Shown here: one piece after another, positions 1 through 9,396 of the stretch
Numbering within the stretch: position 1 is the first letter of the stretch
Layout: every line of letters starts with the position of its first letter
Source: Alteriqipengyuania lutimaris
GTDB taxonomy: Bacteria; Pseudomonadota; Alphaproteobacteria; Sphingomonadales; Sphingomonadaceae
Direction of reading: 5' to 3'
Assembly: GCF_003363135.1 (NCBI RefSeq)
Contig: NZ_QRBB01000001.1
Span: forward strand, 1,710,501-1,774,500
Length of the DNA: 64,000 nucleotides
Position numbers and translations under genes: made by a program
Notes under the pieces: model-generated
The model's database searches: none
What the model was told of the DNA's origin: nothing
Seen by the model: the letters and a program-made list of their open reading frames with translations, nothing else

Positions 1-2
1 GC

Positions 3-788
3 GTGACGCTTGCCGCGTGTAGCTCGCCCGAAGAGCTCGAGAAACAGGCGGGGGTGGAGGATGACGAGACCTCCGCAACGGCGGGCAGGGGTGACGCAGC
101 GGTCGCGACGCCGACCTCCACGCAAAGCGCCGCGCGCGAGATATCCGAAGAGACGGACCTCTACGCCTTCTCCTTCGCCTATCCCGAAACGCTGGGATCG
201 ATCCCGGCGCTCAAGGACCGGCTGGATGAGCAGGCCAATCGCGAGGAAGCGGACCTCCAGCGCGCTGCCCGCGATGCGAGTCGCGAAGCGCGCGAGGAAG
301 GTTTCCCCTATAACCGCTACATGGTCACCATCGAATGGCGGCTGGCGGGCAAGACCGACGACTGGCTGAGCCTGGTGGAAAGGGGCGCGACCTATTTCGG
401 CGGTGCGCACGGCAATTACGGTCTCAGCAGCGTGCTCTGGCACAGCGGTGCGCAGCGCCTGCTCGAACCCATCGTGCTGTTCGAATCGCAGGACGCGCTG
501 ACCGAGGCGCTCGGCACGCGGTTCTGCGATGCGCTCGATGCGCAGCGCATGGCGCGCCGCGGGGGCGAGGCGAGCGATAGCGACGACATCTTCGATCGGT
601 GCCCCTCGCTCGAGGAGCTGGAGCTGGTTCTGCTGACGAACGGCAGCAGGTTCGACCGGCTGATGCTCTATGCCGCGCCCTACGTCGCCGGCCCTTATGC
701 CGAGGGCGATTACGAGATAGAACTGAGCGTCGACGATGCGATCCGCGCAGCGGTGAAGCCCCGCTATCGCGATGACTTCGTATCGTAA
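3..788 (+). CDS. DUF3298/RsiV-like secreted lipoprotein (5' truncated)
   Basis: The reading frame is open to the left edge, so the true start lies upstream. The first visible residues, TLAACSS, form a lipobox with the lipidated Cys at visible residue 6, so this is the end of a lipoprotein signal peptide. An acidic, low-complexity linker (about residues 8-45) precedes the folded part. The C-terminal half (about 110-255) ends in a PYVAGPYAEGDYEI segment that resembles the DUF3298/DUF4163 fold of RsiV and PdaC. It is inferred to sit on the inner or outer membrane facing the periplasm. The enzymatic or binding role is unknown. The map gene follows 38 bp downstream. Confidence 0.6.
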   Translation: MTLAACSSPEELEKQAGVEDDETSATAGRGDAAVATPTSTQSAAREISEETDLYAFSFAYPETLGSIPALKDRLDEQANREEADLQRAARDASREAREEGFPYNRYMVTIEWRLAGKTDDWLSLVERGATYFGGAHGNYGLSSVLWHSGAQRLLEPIVLFESQDALTEALGTRFCDALDAQRMARRGGEASDSDDIFDRCPSLEELELVLLTNGSRFDRLMLYAAPYVAGPYAEGDYEIELSVDDAIRAAVKPRYRDDFVS

Positions 789-826
789 GCTCGCTTTTTT
801 CGGCTTTCATGCATATCTAGCGCGCC

Positions 827-1660
827 ATGACCGAATACCAGACCATCGAAGACTACGATGCCGACGTCTATCGCGACGGCACCATCAAGCTGCACGGCCC
901 GGAAGGGTTCGAGGGCATGCGCAGGGCCGGGCGGCTGGCGGCCGACATCCTCGACCAGATGCCTGAACTCGTCCAGCCCGGGGTGACCACGCAGAGCATT
1001 GACGACGCGATCCGCACCATGATGCTGGATGCAGGCGCGGTGCCCGCGACGCTGGGCTATCGCGGCTACACCCATTCGAGCTGCATCTCGGTCAACCATG
1101 TGATCTGCCACGGCATCCCAAGCGAGAAGACGCTGAAGGATGGCGATATCGTCAATATCGACGTGACCCCGCTGCTCGACGGCTGGCACGGCGACACCAG
1201 CCGCATGTTCTTTGCGGGCGATCCGCCGCTGAAGGCGACGAAGCTGGTCGAGGCGACGCACGAGGCGCTGATGATCGGGATCGAGGCGGCATCGAAGCCG
1301 GGCGCACATCTCGGCGATGTCGGCGCGGCGATCGAGGCGCATGCCAAGAAGCACCGCTATGGCGTGGTACGCGAATTCTGCGGCCACGGAGTGGGGCGGC
1401 TGTTCCACGACGCGCCCGAAGTCGTCCATGTGGGCGTTGCGGGTACGGGTCCGGAGCTCAAGCCCGGCATGTTCTTCACCATCGAGCCGATGCTCAATGC
1501 GGGCAAGCCATGGGCGAAGGTGCTGGGCGACGGCTGGACCGCGGTCAGCCGCGACAAGTCGCTCTCCGCCCAGTTCGAACACTCGCTCGGCATTACCGAG
1601 GACGGGGTCGAGATCTTCACGCTGAGCGCGAAGGAGCGGCACAAGCCGCCTTATTCGTAA
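827..1660 (+). CDS. map: Methionine aminopeptidase, type I
   Basis: Removes the initiator Met from nascent proteins in the cytosol. All five metal ligands of the pita-bread fold are visible: D112 (NIDVT), D123 (HGDTS), H187 (CGHGVG), E220 (TIEPM) and E251 (QFEHS). The catalytic His is H95 (VICHGIP). At 277 residues it has the usual type I length, with a short N-terminal extension of about 25 residues. The ATG was chosen because the fold begins shortly after it. It converges on ccmB, with a palindromic repeat in between. Confidence 0.95.
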   Translation: MTEYQTIEDYDADVYRDGTIKLHGPEGFEGMRRAGRLAADILDQMPELVQPGVTTQSIDDAIRTMMLDAGAVPATLGYRGYTHSSCISVNHVICHGIPSEKTLKDGDIVNIDVTPLLDGWHGDTSRMFFAGDPPLKATKLVEATHEALMIGIEAASKPGAHLGDVGAAIEAHAKKHRYGVVREFCGHGVGRLFHDAPEVVHVGVAGTGPELKPGMFFTIEPMLNAGKPWAKVLGDGWTAVSRDKSLSAQFEHSLGITEDGVEIFTLSAKERHKPPYS

Positions 1661-1669
1661 TTGTTTCTC

Positions 1670-1751
1670 GTCACACCGGACTTGATCCGGGGTCGTGCTT
1701 TTCTTCTGCTGCGCATCAGCAAGCCTTGCCCCGGATCAAGTCCGGGGTGAC
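1670..1751. repeat. REP-like inverted repeat
   Basis: Two 23-nt arms (1670-1692 and 1729-1751) are inverted copies with one mismatch. Each contains CCGGACTTGATCCGGGG, and 36 nt separate them. The same palindromic word recurs in intergenic DNA of many alphaproteobacteria (established knowledge). It lies between the convergent map and ccmB genes and could serve as a bidirectional terminator or mRNA stabiliser. Confidence 0.75.
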
Positions 1752-1759
1752 GATAGTGT

Positions 1760-2416
1760 TCAGTCGCGCGCGGCCCGGATAGCCGCCCCAGCGGCAAAGG
1801 GCGCGATGGCGCACAGCACCAGGCTGAACGCGGCGGCGAAGAGCGCTCCGGAAATATCCTCGCGCGCCAGATGCCCCGCGCCGAAAATCACCAGTGGCAC
1901 CGCAATCGGTGCGAGCAGCAGTCCTGCCAGCGCGGTGCCTGCACGCAGGCTCGCGAGCAGCGCGGCGGTGATGAGGCCGATGGCGGCAAGCCCTGGGGTG
2001 CCCGCCACCAGGCTGACGAATAGCCGCCAGAAGGTGTCGCCAGTCAAGGACAGCAGCGCGGCAGCGGGCAGGGTGGCGATCAGGATCAGCGGGCCGAAGC
2101 TGAGCCAGTGCGCCACCAGCCGCGCGGTCATCGCCACTTCCTCGCTCACACCGCGAAGGCGCAGTTGATCGAACACGCCAGCCTCGCGGTCGGCGGCCAC
2201 CAGCCGGTCGAGCGGGAGGATGCTGGCGAGCAGCGCCGCGACCCACAGCACCCCGCCGCCGGTACGCGCGAGCAGCGTCGGTTCGGGCCCGACCGCGAAG
2301 GGGAACAGCACCGCGACCAGCAGGAAGAAGATCAGCGGCAGGAAGGCCGAACCGCGTGCGCCACCCGGCAGCAGGATTGCGAGATCGCGACGCAGCAGGA
2401 TCGCGAAGGCTCTCAT
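1760..2416 (-). CDS. ccmB: Haem exporter membrane subunit CcmB
   Basis: Permease subunit of the CcmABCD complex, which supports haem delivery to the periplasmic chaperone CcmE for cytochrome c maturation (system I). The 218-residue protein shows about six hydrophobic segments. Its N-terminal RRDLAILLPGG and the cytoplasmic loop DRLVAADREAGVFDQLRL are family hallmarks. The start ATG at 2416 overlaps the ccmA stop (ATGA), so translation is probably coupled. A longer upstream reading in this frame runs through ccmA and was rejected. Confidence 0.9.
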   Translation of the reverse strand: MRAFAILLRRDLAILLPGGARGSAFLPLIFFLLVAVLFPFAVGPEPTLLARTGGGVLWVAALLASILPLDRLVAADREAGVFDQLRLRGVSEEVAMTARLVAHWLSFGPLILIATLPAAALLSLTGDTFWRLFVSLVAGTPGLAAIGLITAALLASLRAGTALAGLLLAPIAVPLVIFGAGHLAREDISGALFAAAFSLVLCAIAPFAAGAAIRAARD

Positions 2417-2991
2417 GCTACGTGCTCCGCCAGATCGAGCACTCGCGCGGGCAGGTCGACCGGCTGGTGCGAGACGAAGACGCACAGGCCGCCGCTGTCG
2501 CAATGGCGGGTAACGAGGTCGACCAGCATGCCCTGCGCGGCGCTGTCCAGCCCCGCGAAAGCCTCGTCGAGCAGCCAGATCGGGCGATCGCGGCACAACA
2601 GACGCGCGATCACCGCACGTTGCTTCTGCCCGGTCGAGAGATAGCCGACGGGAATGTCGAGCAGCTCACCGATGCCCGTAGCCGCTACAGGGCCGGACGG
2701 GTCGGCGCGCCCGTCGAGCCGCTGCCAGAACCCCAGCGCGTCGCCCAGCGTGCGGTCCAAGTCGAGCGCGTGCCTGCCATCGACCAGGCCGACCTCGTCG
2801 CTGCGCTCGACTTCGCCCGCGAAGGGCCGTGCGAGCCCTGCGAGGATGCGCAGCAGGCTCGTCTTGCCCACGCCATTGGGCCCGCGCACCTGCAGCATGT
2901 CGCCGGGGCCGAGATCGAGCGTCAGCTTGCGGAACAGCAGCCGCTCGCCACGTCTGCAGGCGAGGTCCGTGGCTGAGAGGCGGGCTTGCAT
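2413..2991 (-). CDS. ccmA: Haem exporter ATP-binding protein CcmA
   Basis: ABC ATPase that partners CcmB. Walker A is GPNGVGKTS (about residues 38-46). The signature is the CcmA-type variant STGQKQR, and Walker B is [12 protein letters not shown], followed by the switch His in VSHQP. At 192 residues it has the typical compact CcmA length. It is first in a two-gene ccmAB operon. Other ccm genes are not in the window, which suggests a dispersed system. Confidence 0.92.
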   Translation of the reverse strand: MQARLSATDLACRRGERLLFRKLTLDLGPGDMLQVRGPNGVGKTSLLRILAGLARPFAGEVERSDEVGLVDGRHALDLDRTLGDALGFWQRLDGRADPSGPVAATGIGELLDIPVGYLSTGQKQRAVIARLLCRDRPIWLLDEAFAGLDSAAQGMLVDLVTRHCDSGGLCVFVSHQPVDLPARVLDLAEHVA

Positions 2992-3056
2992 GGCTGCGCG
3001 GGTTAGGCGAGGGGGCGGCTCACGGCAATGTTTTCAGGCGAAGAAAGGACATCCCC

Positions 3057-3344
3057 ATGGCGGTCGAGAAACTGAGCGAGGAAGAGCGCAAAAGCTGGCT
3101 GGATGCGCTCGACGGCTGGGAGATGGCGGAAGGCCGCGACGCGATCGAGCGCACTTTCAAGTTCAAGGATTTCAGCGAGGCCTGGGGCTTCATGAGCCGC
3201 GTCGCGCTGATCGCGGAGAAGCACGATCACCATCCCGAATGGTCGAATGTCTACAACACGGTCGAGATTGCGCTGACCACGCACGATGCCGACGGCCTGT
3301 CGCACCGCGACGTCAAGATGGCGAAGGCGATCAACGCGCTTTGA
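3057..3344 (+). CDS. phhB: 4a-hydroxytetrahydrobiopterin dehydratase (PCD/DCoH)
   Basis: Dehydrates pterin-4a-carbinolamine in tetrahydrobiopterin recycling. The 95-residue protein has the family motif EKHDHHPEW (catalytic His pair followed by Pro-Glu-Trp) and the typical ending [15 protein letters not shown]. The ATG at 3057 follows a GAAAGGA ribosome site. No phenylalanine hydroxylase is adjacent. PCD homologues also occur alone in bacteria, where the role is less certain. Confidence 0.9.
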   Translation: MAVEKLSEEERKSWLDALDGWEMAEGRDAIERTFKFKDFSEAWGFMSRVALIAEKHDHHPEWSNVYNTVEIALTTHDADGLSHRDVKMAKAINAL

Positions 3345-3394
3345 TCTTCGCGCTCGGGCGGGAGGCGACCGGTTCGCGCTAGCGAACTCTCGAA

Positions 3395-4198
3395 TTAACG
3401 CCCGCCCATCGTTCCCGCGCCGCGGCGCACCTGCTTGCGCATCTGGCCGGGCAGCCAGCGGGCGGCGAAGGCGGCGCGCTTGGCGGTCTTGCCGACCAGC
3501 GTATGCAGCTTGTCGCCGTGCACCGCGTTCCATGCAGCTTCGCCGACATCGGCGACCGGGGTGATCTCCAGCCCGGCGGCGAGCACGCGGTCGCGGATCG
3601 CCTCGTTCGACTGGGAATTGGGCACCTTGTCGATCAGCGGGGTCTCGATGAAGCCGGGCATGATCGAGCGGACCTTGATCCCGTGCTCCGCCCATTCGCC
3701 ATCGAGGCTTTCGGTGATCGCGCGCACGCCGAACTTGGTCGCGGAATAGACGCTCGCGCCCGCAGTGCCGTAAATGCCCGCCGCGCTCGCGGTGTTGAGC
3801 AGGCAGGATCCCGGCGCGCTCTTCTTGAGGTACGGCAGCGCGGCCTGCGCGCCGAACAGAACGCCTTTGAGGTTGATGTCGAGGCAGCGCTCGATCTCTT
3901 CGACGCTGGTGTGGTCGAGACTGCCGCCCAGCGGGATGCCTGCGTTGTTGGCGACAACGTCGATCCGCCCCCCGCACGCCATGGAGAAGGCGTCGAGCGC
4001 TTCGTCCCATGCCGCACGGTCGCGCACGTCGAAGGTGTGGGCGAAGGTGAAGCCGTTGCCGATAAGGTGCTCGGTCTTGCCCATGCCGTCCGCATCGACA
4101 TCGCCCAGCCCGACGAACCAGCCGCCCTCGGCAAAGCGCTGTGCAATCGCGCGGCCAATCCCCGATGCGCCGCCGGTAATGAAAATCGCCTTCTTCAT
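3395..4198 (-). CDS. Short-chain dehydrogenase/reductase
   Basis: Classical SDR of 267 residues. The N-terminal Rossmann motif is TGGASGIG (about residues 8-15), NNAG is present (ANNAGIP), and the catalytic Ser-Tyr-Lys lies in the NTASAAG and YSATK segments. NAD(P)-dependent oxidoreduction is certain at family level. The substrate cannot be read from the sequence. A basic C-terminal tail (KQVRRGAGTMGGR) extends beyond the core. It is transcribed alone, with a terminator-like hairpin between it and the upstream peptidase gene. Confidence 0.85.
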   Translation of the reverse strand: MKKAIFITGGASGIGRAIAQRFAEGGWFVGLGDVDADGMGKTEHLIGNGFTFAHTFDVRDRAAWDEALDAFSMACGGRIDVVANNAGIPLGGSLDHTSVEEIERCLDINLKGVLFGAQAALPYLKKSAPGSCLLNTASAAGIYGTAGASVYSATKFGVRAITESLDGEWAEHGIKVRSIMPGFIETPLIDKVPNSQSNEAIRDRVLAAGLEITPVADVGEAAWNAVHGDKLHTLVGKTAKRAAFAARWLPGQMRKQVRRGAGTMGGR

Positions 4199-4238
4199 GC
4201 CATCCCTGATCGCTCGTCCTGTGTCGCTCCAAACGAAA

Positions 4239-4271
4239 GGAGCCGCCCTCGACTAATGCGAGCGCGGCTCC
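4239..4271 (-). terminator. Rho-independent terminator of the S9 peptidase gene
   Basis: GGAGCCGC (4239-4246) pairs with GCGGCTCC (4264-4271), with an inner CTCG/CGAG stem and a 7-nt loop. Read on the minus strand, the hairpin follows the peptidase stop and is followed by TTTCGTTT. Confidence 0.7.
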
Positions 4272-4295
4272 CTGTCACCTAGCGCGTTTGGCGCA

Positions 4296-6398
4296 TCACT
4301 TGACCGCTTCGGACAGGCCCTGGACGAAGTCCGCACCTTCCACGATCTGCGCGGTGGACTGTTCCACCGTGTCGCGGATCGGCTCGGCCCGGCCGCCGAG
4401 GCAGGTGGCGAGGAAGTTCTCGGTCACCGCATTGAAGGCGATGTTGTTGGCGGGCTTGGCGAAGCCGTGGCCCTCGTCCGGGTAGAGGACGTAGGTCACC
4501 GGGATGCCCTTTTCCTTCATCGCATTCACGATCTGGTCGCTTTCCGCCTGGTTGACGCGCGGATCGTTGGCGCCCTGGCCGATCAGCAGCGGCCGGACGA
4601 TCTCGTCCGCCTTGTAGAGCGGGCTCGCGTCGATCAGCAACTGCTTGCCTTCGGGCGTGTTGGGGTTGCCCATCCGCTCGTGGAACTGCGATATGATCGG
4701 CGCCCAATAGGGCGGAATGGTGGACAGCAGCGTTTCGAGGTTGGAGGGGCCGACGATGTCGACGCCACAGGCGAAGGTTTCGGGCGTGTAGGTCAGGCCG
4801 ACGAGCGTCGCATAGCCGCCGTAGGAGCCGCCCATGATCGCGACCTTGTCTTCGATGGCGATCCCCTCGTCGATCGCCCAGCGGGTCGCATCGATCAGAT
4901 CGTCGTGCATGGTCTTGGACCATTGCAGGTTGGACGCGTTGATGAAGTCCTTCCCGAACCCGGTCGAGCCGCGGTAATTGACGCTCATCACCGCATAGCC
5001 GCGGTTGGCGAGCCACTGGTGGTAGCCGTTGTAGCCATAGCCGTCCCGCGCCCACGGGCCGCCGTGGACCAGCAGCACCATCGGCACCGCCGCGTCGGGC
5101 TTGCCGTCGCCATCGCTGTCGCTGCCCGGTGGCAGGGTGAGATAGGAGGGCAGGGTAAGCCCGTCGCGGCTTTTCAGCTCGAGCGCGTGCATCGGCTGGA
5201 GCGGCGCACCTTCGAGCTCGGGCCGAGTGACGTAGAGCTGGGTGAGCGTGCCGGCTTGGCGATCGTACAGGTACGACTTGGCGGGCGCGACGACGGGATC
5301 GTTGCCGACGATCCACTTCGTGTCGTCCTCGGTCCGCGAATTGATGCCGAACTCGCCTTCGAGATTATTTTCGAGGAAGCTCAGCGCCTCGCCGATTTCG
5401 GGATCGAGCGCGGTCCATTCGTTCTTGAGGTAATTGACCGAATAGGCTTCGATCTCGCCGGTTTCCTGGTCGCGGATCGTGCCGCCGATATCGGCCTTGT
5501 CGTTCTCCGCAATCACCCGCTTCTCGCCGGTTTCGACGTCCATCGCGATCAGCGCGGCGGTGTTGCGACCGCGGCTGTCGACCCAGTAGAGCGTCTTGCC
5601 GTCGGTGGTGAACCCAGCCGGATTGGTGGTGAGCGAATCCTCGAGGCCAGTGCTGCCGAAGGGCTCCTCCTCGACGTCGTTGTCCGTCACGCGGAAGAAA
5701 TCCATTCCGCCTTCCGCGTTGGGCCGCAGGGCGAGGCGCACGTCGAGGTTGTCGTCGGCCACGAACCCGGCGTAGCTCTCGTTCTCGATCAGCATGGTCA
5801 GCTCGCCCGTGTTGAGGTCGAGCATGTGGACGTCGTGATATTGCGGATTGCGGTTGTTGAGGCCGACGAGGATCTTGTCCTTTATCCTGTCCGATCCACC
5901 GACGAGCTGGACGCGCGTGTTCTCGAAATCGGTCAGGGTCGTCTCGGCTCCGGTTTCGACATTGATGCCGTAGAGCAGGAAATTCTCGTCCCCGCCCTTG
6001 TCTTGGATGTAGAGCAGGCTCTGGCTGTCGGGGGCCCAGAAATACTGGCGAATCGGGCGGTCGCTGGCCGTGGTCATGACCTTCGCATCGTCGAGGTCGT
6101 CCGCAGGAGCCATCCAGACGTTGAGCACGCCGTTCGAGGGCGCGAGCCAGGAAATCCATTTGCCGTCGGGGCTGATCTGGCCTGAGGCCTTGGTCGGATT
6201 GCCGAACAGGGCTTCGCGCGGGATCAGGGGTGCCGAAGCGGCGGGGTTGGTTGCGGTCATGCTGGGATCCGTTTGTGCGCCAAGACTAAGTGCGCCAGAA
6301 TTTTGCGCAATCGAAGGCACGGCGGCTAGCGCGAGCGCGCTTGCGGCGCAACCGAAGGTCAGAATCGAGCGGCTTGCGACTTTACGACGATGGAACAT
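4296..6398 (-). CDS. Secreted prolyl oligopeptidase family (S9) peptidase
   Basis: The 700-residue protein has an N-terminal signal peptide (basic HRRK, then a hydrophobic run ending near PSIAQN), a beta-propeller region (about 60-420) and a C-terminal alpha/beta-hydrolase. The catalytic Ser is in GGSYGGYATL, the Asp in IGQGANDPRV and the His in DEGHGFAKP. The HGGPWARDGYGY segment supplies the oxyanion hole. It is inferred to cleave short peptides in the periplasm, in the style of dipeptidyl or acylaminoacyl peptidases. Monocistronic, with its own terminator. Confidence 0.9.
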   Translation of the reverse strand: MFHRRKVASRSILTFGCAASALALAAVPSIAQNSGALSLGAQTDPSMTATNPAASAPLIPREALFGNPTKASGQISPDGKWISWLAPSNGVLNVWMAPADDLDDAKVMTTASDRPIRQYFWAPDSQSLLYIQDKGGDENFLLYGINVETGAETTLTDFENTRVQLVGGSDRIKDKILVGLNNRNPQYHDVHMLDLNTGELTMLIENESYAGFVADDNLDVRLALRPNAEGGMDFFRVTDNDVEEEPFGSTGLEDSLTTNPAGFTTDGKTLYWVDSRGRNTAALIAMDVETGEKRVIAENDKADIGGTIRDQETGEIEAYSVNYLKNEWTALDPEIGEALSFLENNLEGEFGINSRTEDDTKWIVGNDPVVAPAKSYLYDRQAGTLTQLYVTRPELEGAPLQPMHALELKSRDGLTLPSYLTLPPGSDSDGDGKPDAAVPMVLLVHGGPWARDGYGYNGYHQWLANRGYAVMSVNYRGSTGFGKDFINASNLQWSKTMHDDLIDATRWAIDEGIAIEDKVAIMGGSYGGYATLVGLTYTPETFACGVDIVGPSNLETLLSTIPPYWAPIISQFHERMGNPNTPEGKQLLIDASPLYKADEIVRPLLIGQGANDPRVNQAESDQIVNAMKEKGIPVTYVLYPDEGHGFAKPANNIAFNAVTENFLATCLGGRAEPIRDTVEQSTAQIVEGADFVQGLSEAVK

Positions 6399-6577
6399 GG
6401 AAAACTTCTCCCCGATAGTGAATGCGGTGATGGTAAACCACCCTTGTCACGGTGTAAAGGGACATTGACTGCAACGAGCCCCATGCGCGGGTGAGTGGAT
6501 AGCGGCCCCAGGGTCGTTCGGCTCTTCGAGATTGCATTCCTTCGGCAGCACGGTCGGCAATCGAGGTCGGTCCAAAC

Positions 6578-7123
6578 CTAGGCAAACCACTCGGGAAAAT
6601 CGCGGAAACCTTCCAGCCTGTTGTTGTGGAACCGGGCGATGAATGCGGTTTCGGTCCGTTCGTAATATTCGGGGTGCACGAACAGGCCATTGCAACCCTC
6701 GTCGTCTGCGGGGAAATATTGCTTCCTCGCCACGGTAAATTCGAAGGCGGCCCGATTATCGACCGTCCGGATAAGGTTGATTTCCTTGACCCTGATCGGT
6801 TCTGGATCGAGCTTGCCTCCAGACAGGCGGAACTCTTGAAAGAAGAGGTAGGTGTAGAACACGCCCCATACATTCTTCGAGACCGGATAGTCGGAGTCGA
6901 CCTCGATATCGCGCGCATCGACCCAATCCGTGACAGCATCCGCCGACAGCGCGGGAGCTTCGTTCATAAACGCGACCAGCTCATGAATTTGCTGTTCGCA
7001 TTCCTTGCGCCGAAAGGGTTTCGGCTTCACCGTGGGGCGCACGGTGCAGGCTTGTGCCCATGAAGGTGTGACAAGCACTGCGCTCGCCACCCCGATGCCC
7101 AGAAGTTCGCGGCGTCCAATCAC
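6578..7123 (-). CDS. Hypothetical exported protein with twin-Arg-like signal
   Basis: Unrecognised 181-residue protein. The N-terminus MIGRRELLGIGVASAV, with an Ala-rich stretch ending in WAQA, looks like a signal peptide. The RR pair before a hydrophobic core suggests Tat, but the full SRRxFLK motif is incomplete. The mature part is polar with many aromatic residues (GVFYTYLFFQEF, HPEYYERTE) and no catalytic motif that I recognise. The region between it and the peptidase gene (6399-6577) shows no gene. Confidence 0.6.
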   Translation of the reverse strand: MIGRRELLGIGVASAVLVTPSWAQACTVRPTVKPKPFRRKECEQQIHELVAFMNEAPALSADAVTDWVDARDIEVDSDYPVSKNVWGVFYTYLFFQEFRLSGGKLDPEPIRVKEINLIRTVDNRAAFEFTVARKQYFPADDEGCNGLFVHPEYYERTETAFIARFHNNRLEGFRDFPEWFA

Positions 7124-7243
7124 GGCATTCCCCCCGACCGTGCACTATGCTTCGAGACTGGCAGGCGATTTTCTAGGCTGCAATGGTGTTGTTCGTGATC
7201 GGCTCCATGGACGGTGCTCTTTCGCCGGCTTTCGAAGGGCCCG

Positions 7244-7861
7244 TTACAGCGTAGGTACGTAATATGCGTGCCACGTGAAGACCGCCATCGCGCCGCGATG
7301 CGGGCGCCAGTCCTCGGCGATGGCGCGGGTTTCCTTCTCGCTTGGTGCCTCTTCCAGACCGACGATCTTGCCCGTCGCCTTCTGCACGGCGAGATCGCCG
7401 GCAGGCCAGATGTCGGGGCGCCCTTCGGCGAACAGCAGGTAGATTTCGGCCGACCAGCGCCCGATGCCCTTGATCCGCGTGAGCTGCGCGATCGCCTCCT
7501 CGTCGTCCGCCGGGAGATTGTGCAGGTCGAGCTCGTCCGCCGCCACCAGTTCGCACAGCGAGCGGGCATAGCCCTGTTTCTGGCGCGACAGGCCGCAGGC
7601 GCGCAGTGAATCGAAATCCGCATCGACGATGCGATCGGGCGCCATCTCGCTGCCGATCTCTGCCTCGAGCTTGGCCCACACGCTGTCCGCCGCCGCCACG
7701 CTGACCTGCTGGCCTACGATCGTACGCAGCAGCGTGCGATGTCCGCGTTCGCGAATGCGCGGCTCTGGATAGCCCGCGATCTCCAGCGCGCGGGCGACGC
7801 GCGGATCGTCCTTCGCGACCGCGTCGAGCCCGTCCCTGATCTGCTGTGCACTCAAACCCAT
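7244..7861 (-). CDS. AlkA-like DNA-3-methyladenine glycosylase (HhH-GPD)
   Basis: Base-excision glycosylase that removes alkylated purines. The helix-hairpin-helix-GPD signature is clear: [18 protein letters not shown] (about 128-145), then the catalytic Asp D156 in WPAGDLAVQ. The N-terminal motif [13 protein letters not shown] is also typical. Start 7861 was chosen because AAGGAG lies 5 nt upstream; an upstream in-frame ATG would swallow that site. The 205-residue length fits the short bacterial class without the Ada-type N-terminal domain. Confidence 0.88.
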   Translation of the reverse strand: MGLSAQQIRDGLDAVAKDDPRVARALEIAGYPEPRIRERGHRTLLRTIVGQQVSVAAADSVWAKLEAEIGSEMAPDRIVDADFDSLRACGLSRQKQGYARSLCELVAADELDLHNLPADDEEAIAQLTRIKGIGRWSAEIYLLFAEGRPDIWPAGDLAVQKATGKIVGLEEAPSEKETRAIAEDWRPHRGAMAVFTWHAYYVPTL

Positions 7862-7957
7862 CGTGGCTCCTTCGCTTGCCATTGTGAAACGCACCTTTTA
7901 GCAGCCTCGTCAATGGTGGGCCGAAGGCGGCTCTTGCGACGCGAAAAAGGATTGCCA

Positions 7958-8275
7958 ATGCCCAAGCTTACGGTGGTGGACCGCAGCGGAACCGAACGCA
8001 TGATCGAGGTCGGCGACGGCCTGACCGTGATGGAAGCGATCCGCGACAATGGCTTCGACGAACTGCTGGCGCTGTGCGGCGGGTGCTGTTCGTGCGCGAC
8101 GTGCCACGTCCATGTCGATCCCGCCTTCGCCGACAAGCTGCCCGCGATCAGCGAGGACGAAGACGACCTGCTCGAAAGCAGCGACCACCGCGTCGAAACC
8201 TCGCGCCTGTCGTGCCAGATCGAGTTCACCTCCGATCTCGACGGGCTGAAGGTGCAGATCGCGCCCGAGGACTGA
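7958..8275 (+). CDS. 2Fe-2S ferredoxin
   Basis: Small electron carrier of the adrenodoxin/putidaredoxin type. It is 105 residues long with cluster ligands C40, C46, C49 and C86 in the C-x5-C-x2-C...C pattern; C43 and C44 are additional. [10 protein letters not shown] is the acidic partner-binding helix typical of vertebrate-type ferredoxins. The ATG at 7958 follows AAAAAGG. It is divergent from the glycosylase gene, and no P450 or reductase is adjacent, so the partner is unknown. Confidence 0.92.
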   Translation: MPKLTVVDRSGTERMIEVGDGLTVMEAIRDNGFDELLALCGGCCSCATCHVHVDPAFADKLPAISEDEDDLLESSDHRVETSRLSCQIEFTSDLDGLKVQIAPED

Positions 8276-8359
8276 TGCACTGCGGCGCAAGATCGCATTG
8301 CGCCTCGGATAGTTTATCGCGGTTGCTGGAATGCCTCGCCCGGCGCTAAGCGGGAGGGC

Positions 8360-9370
8360 ATGACACCGCCTGCACCGCTTCCCCGCGCCCTCGACCTCAT
8401 CGGCAACACTCCGCTCGTCCGGCTCGAAGGGCCGAGCGAGGCGGCGGGCTGCGACATTTACGGCAAGTGCGAATTCGCCAATCCGGGTGGCTCGGTGAAG
8501 GATCGCGCGGCGCTGTGGATCATCCGCGATGCCGAGGCGCGCGGCGCGCTGAAGCCCGGCGGCACGGTGGTGGAAGGCACGGCGGGCAATACGGGGATCG
8601 GGATCGCACTGGTGGCCAATGCCCTCGGCTACAAGACCGTGATCGTCATGCCCGACAATCAGAGCCGCGAGAAGATGGATACGCTGCGCGCGCTGGGCGC
8701 GGAGCTGGTGCTGGTCCCGCCGACCAAGTTCGCCAATCCGGGGCACTTCGTCCACACCTCGCGCCGGCTGGCGGAAGAGACCGAGGGTGGGGTCTGGGCC
8801 AACCAGTTCGACAATTGCGCGAACCGCAAGGCCCATATCGACAGCACCGCGCCCGAATTGTGGGACCAGCTCGAAGGGCGGATCGACGGCTTCACCTGCG
8901 CCGCAGGCACAGGCGGGACGATCGCCGGGGTGGGGCTGGGCCTCAAGGAAAGGGACGAAAAGGTGCGCATTTCGCTGACCGACCCTCACGGCGCGGCGCT
9001 CTACAATTACTATGCGCATGGTGAATTGCAGGCGGAAGGGTCGTCGGTCGCCGAGGGGATCGGGCAGGGCCGCATCACGGCCAACCTCGATGGGGCACCG
9101 ATCGACACGCAATTCCGCATCTCGGACGAGGAGGGCCTCGCGTGGGTGGCGCGGCTGCTGAAGGAAGAGGGGCTGTGCCTCGGCCTGTCATCGGGCATCA
9201 ACATCGCGGGCGCGGTTGCGCTGGGCAAGCAGCTGGTGGCAGACGGACGCGAAAGCCCCAGAGTGGCGACGATCCTGTGCGACAGCGGCTTCCGCTATCT
9301 CTCGACGATTTTCAACGCGCAATGGCTGCGCGAGAAGGACCTGCCCGTGTTCGATTGGCTCGCCGATTGA
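8360..9370 (+). CDS. cysK: Cysteine synthase A-like PLP enzyme
   Basis: O-acetylserine (thiol)-lyase, 336 residues, PLP fold type II. The Schiff-base Lys is K47 in NPGGSVKDRA. The substrate loop is GTAGNTGIG and the phosphate-binding loop is GTGGT (CAAGTGGTIAG). The start is a good ATG with LIGNTPLVRLEG close behind. It supplies the cysteine-forming step for sulfide made by the cysH-cysI operon 27 kb away. CysK and cystathionine beta-synthase-like proteins share these motifs, so the assignment rests mainly on length and absence of CBS domains. Confidence 0.85.
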   Translation: MTPPAPLPRALDLIGNTPLVRLEGPSEAAGCDIYGKCEFANPGGSVKDRAALWIIRDAEARGALKPGGTVVEGTAGNTGIGIALVANALGYKTVIVMPDNQSREKMDTLRALGAELVLVPPTKFANPGHFVHTSRRLAEETEGGVWANQFDNCANRKAHIDSTAPELWDQLEGRIDGFTCAAGTGGTIAGVGLGLKERDEKVRISLTDPHGAALYNYYAHGELQAEGSSVAEGIGQGRITANLDGAPIDTQFRISDEEGLAWVARLLKEEGLCLGLSSGINIAGAVALGKQLVADGRESPRVATILCDSGFRYLSTIFNAQWLREKDLPVFDWLAD

Positions 9371-9396
9371 CCTGAGGCGCACACGGGCTAGATTCC

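Noticed and set aside
1760..2596. Longer CcmB start at 2596
   Set aside because: The extra 60 residues are an antisense-like Arg-rich read of ccmA; ATG 2416 overlaps the ccmA stop.
4467..6185. 572-codon open frame opposite the S9 peptidase gene
   Set aside because: No domain is recognisable and the composition is that of a GC-rich antisense shadow. The opposite strand encodes a complete peptidase with catalytic triad.
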